Assembly (NCBI GenBank): GCA_964463485.1
Contig: CAYXDO010000005.1
Span: 62,001-126,000 of the forward strand
Direction of reading: 5' to 3'
Length of the DNA stretch: 64,000 nucleotides
Origin: CAYXDO01 sp964463485
GTDB lineage: Bacteria > Myxococcota > Kuafuiibacteriia > Kuafuiibacteriales > Kuafuiibacteriaceae
Shown: positions 62,267 to 64,000 of the stretch, piece after piece
Layout of the letters: every line of letters begins with the position of its first letter
Position numbering within the stretch: the first letter of the stretch is position 1
Made by a program: the position numbers and the translations under genes
Notes under the pieces: model-generated
Databases searched by the model: none
Seen by the model: the letters and a program-made list of their open reading frames with translations, nothing else
Told to the model about the DNA's origin: nothing

Positions 62267-63313
62267 ATGGACACGCGAGATGGTTTCGTCAGAACTGTTG
62301 GCAACACCCCACTCATCAGGCTCAGGGCACTATCGGAGGCGACTGGCTGCGACATTTTTGGAAAGGCCGAGTTTCTGAATCCTGGTGGGTCGGTGAAGGA
62401 TCGAGCCGCGTTGGGGATCGTGTTGGACGCGGAGCAACGGGGGACCTTGCGGCCAGGAGGTGTGATCGTCGAGGGGACCGCGGGCAACACGGGCATCGGC
62501 TTGACGCTGGTCGGAAATGCTCGCGGATATCATACGGTGATCGTGATTCCGGAGACTCAGAGTCAGGAGAAGAAAGACGCGCTCCGGGCGGCCGGAGCGA
62601 CGCTGTATGAAGTCCCCGCGGTTCCTTACAAGAACCCGAACAATTATGTGCACGTGGCGAAGAGACTGGCCGAGCAACTCTCGGCGACCGAGCCGAACGG
62701 TGCGATCTGGGCCCAACAGTTCGACAACGTGGCGAATCGGCAGGCTCACTACGAGACGACGGGGCCTGAGATTTGGCGACAGACCGACGGGAAGATCGAT
62801 GGGTTCGTGAGCGCGGTGGGTACGGGCGGAACGCTCGCTGGCGTGGCCGCGGCGCTTCGGGAGCGGCACCCCGCCGTGAAGATTGCCCTTGCCGATCCGC
62901 CGGGGGCGGCCATTCACTCCTATTTCAGCACGGGTGAGTTGAAGGCCTCGGGCAGCTCCATCACCGAAGGGATCGGGCAGGGACGAATCACGAAGAATCT
63001 CGAAGGACTCACGGTGGATTTCAGTTGGCAAATCCCTGACGACGAGACGGTGACGATGGTCTTCGACCTGGTGGCGAGGGAGGGCCTCGTGCTCGGCGCC
63101 TCGACCGGAATCAACGTGGCAGGCGCAGTGAGGCTCGCGCGGGAGCTCGGGCCGGGACATACCGTCGTGACGGTCTTGTGTGACTCCGGCGCGAGGTATG
63201 CCTCGAGACTCTTCAACCCAGAGTTCCTTCGCTCGAAGGGGCTCCCGGTTCCGTCCTGGATGGACGGCCCCCGAGCCACGTTGCCCGCGGGTGCGCTGGT
63301 CGCGACTGATTGA
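62267..63313 (+). CDS. cysK: Cysteine synthase
   Basis: Length 348 residues from ATG 62267; GGAG 6 bases upstream supports it. PLP enzyme that makes cysteine from O-acetylserine and sulfide. Schiff-base Lys44 lies in NPGGSVKDRAA; substrate loop EGTAGNTGI; phosphate loop GTGGTLAGVA; C-terminal CDSGARYASRLF. Length is above the ~320 of typical CysK, with a C-terminal extension (SKGLPVPSWMDGPRATLPAG). The O-acetylserine versus O-phosphoserine specificity cannot be told. Confidence 0.92.
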   Translation: MDTRDGFVRTVGNTPLIRLRALSEATGCDIFGKAEFLNPGGSVKDRAALGIVLDAEQRGTLRPGGVIVEGTAGNTGIGLTLVGNARGYHTVIVIPETQSQEKKDALRAAGATLYEVPAVPYKNPNNYVHVAKRLAEQLSATEPNGAIWAQQFDNVANRQAHYETTGPEIWRQTDGKIDGFVSAVGTGGTLAGVAAALRERHPAVKIALADPPGAAIHSYFSTGELKASGSSITEGIGQGRITKNLEGLTVDFSWQIPDDETVTMVFDLVAREGLVLGASTGINVAGAVRLARELGPGHTVVTVLCDSGARYASRLFNPEFLRSKGLPVPSWMDGPRATLPAGALVATD

Positions 63314-63545
63314 CCTTAGCGCTGCCTTTCGGACGGTGCCGCTTTGCCTTTCGAAGCCGCCTTTGCCTTTCGGGCCGTGCCGGCCGCTCGGAATCGGGCG
63401 GCGGGGCCTAGACTCGGAATCGGGCGGCGAGCCTGAAACTCATCTAAACTCACCCGAGACCATGACCGCCAAGCAACTGCGGCGAGGCGGATCGCTCCGA
63501 TTGACTCCGATCCCTACTCATGGGAGCCCGAATTTCGATGGGTGA
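63314..63545. other. Intergenic stretch with short direct repeats
   Basis: Contains direct repeats of CTCGGAATCGGGCGGCG (63388 and 63414 regions) and of GCCTTTCG/CTTTGCCTTTCG (63327-63378). A frame reading DPYSWEPEFRWVTSV ends the stretch and may be the broken start of the next gene. No complete gene is seen. Confidence 0.4.
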
Positions 63546-64000
63546 CGAGCGTACTACTACCGGGTCGACGGGAGCAGCTATCCCAGCCTCTTGCTCGTGC
63601 TGCGCGAAATCGCAGAATCCGAGCGAGATGACTTGCTTCGTTGGTTCTCCGGCGCCAGACTCGAAACGGAAGCCCGGGACAAGACGTGGAGTTGGATCAT
63701 GAGTCACTCGAATACAAAACGCAGAGGTCGGAAGTTGGAGGGGCTCGAAGGCTACGACCAGTTGGTTCAATCATTCCTCGCGACGCTGAAGCCCGAGCAA
63801 CGGCTCGCCGGCCTGGATCCGAAGGACCGGCTCGCCGGCCTGGATCCGAAGGACCGGCTCGCCGGCCTGGATCCGAAGGACCGGCTCGCCGGGCTCGACC
63901 CGAAAGACATCCTTGCCGAGCTCGACCCGAAGGACCGACTCGCCGGAATGGATCCGAAAGATATCCTTGCCGAGCTCGACCCGAAGGACCGACTCGCTGG
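63546..64000 (+). CDS. Protein with perfect 9-residue repeats, incomplete at both ends
   Basis: The frame follows TGA 63543 and is open to the window end. Residues YRVDGSSYPSLLLVLREIAE, then SERDDLLRWFSG, read as real protein upstream of the first ATG (63699), so the annotated start may be wrong or the 5' end is broken. ATG 63699 begins SHSNTKRRGRKLEGLEGYDQ. A tandem of 27-base units follows (63807 to the end), encoding LAGLDPKDR, LAGLDPKDI, LAELDPKDR, LAGMDPKDI. Repeats of this LAGLxPxxR kind are known next to Rpn-like nucleases and other accessory proteins. Function unknown. Confidence 0.5.

Noticed and set aside
63807..64000. Possible CRISPR array
   Set aside because: 27-base units are directly adjacent, in frame, and vary by single codons as a protein repeat.

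Overview
The window is GC-rich (clearly well above 60%) and looks like a chromosome segment of a myxobacterium-type bacterium (Myxococcota, probably a Polyangiales/Sandaracinus-like lineage). The basis is gene content: many lipoproteins with Asp/Ala/Gly-rich linkers, MYXO-CTERM-like tails (a Gly/Ser-Cys motif, a hydrophobic helix and an Arg cluster at the C-terminus), thrombospondin type-3 calcium repeats, von Willebrand A domains, and an ElbD-like multidomain ether-lipid enzyme. No rRNA, tRNA, prophage, insertion sequence or CRISPR array was seen. Gene order is tight and many genes overlap by 4 bases (ATGA/GTGA), which was used to fix starts.

Layout. 1-11023: one-strand run of seven secreted or lipoprotein genes. 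It opens with the truncated end of a calcium-repeat MYXO-CTERM protein and holds three paralogous VWA + calcium-repeat lipoproteins, a PPC-like lipoprotein, a propeller-like lipoprotein and a small lipoprotein. 11024-14297: hairpin repeats, a Cys-rich lipoprotein, a metzincin-type zinc protease lipoprotein and a HEAT-repeat protein. 14332-18895: amidohydrolase, 6-phosphofructokinase, a c-type haem lipoprotein and an OPT-family transporter. 18896-25423: a MITE-like palindromic element, two unknown lipoproteins, a membrane protein and RNase D. 25503-32141: gamma-glutamyltransferase, thioredoxin-TPR protein, SppA-like peptidase, GNAT, NUDIX and a GT-C glycosyltransferase. 32250-40346: a minus-strand block with a MerR regulator, outer-membrane protein, LolA-like protein, a HicB/HicA remnant, and a lipoprotein-larB-larC operon for the nickel-pincer cofactor. 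40411-51839: surface lipoproteins, a GT25/PLOD-like glycosyltransferase, a CoA-disulfide-reductase/rhodanese fusion with a Cys-rich partner, a double lamin-tail protein, a type-B carboxylesterase and a LURP-one protein. 52226-54868: an intact VapBC module with a visible operator, a GT4 glycosyltransferase and a decayed MazEF-like pair. 54871-63313: a Cys-rich lipoprotein, the 1485-residue ElbD-like enzyme, an unknown membrane protein, UDP-glucuronate decarboxylase and cysteine synthase. 63546-64000: an incomplete gene with perfect 9-residue repeats.

How the genes work together. Most of the window serves the cell surface: lipoproteins, sorted proteins, envelope glycosylation (GT-C, GT4, UXS), lipid synthesis (ElbD) and envelope proteolysis (SppA, metzincin). 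The most system-like unit is the 1-11023 operon; its function is unknown, but its architecture (three divergent paralogs with intact MIDAS motifs and calcium repeats, plus accessory lipoproteins) suggests an adhesin or surface-complex locus. A second unit is an uncharacterised lipoprotein translationally coupled to larBC.
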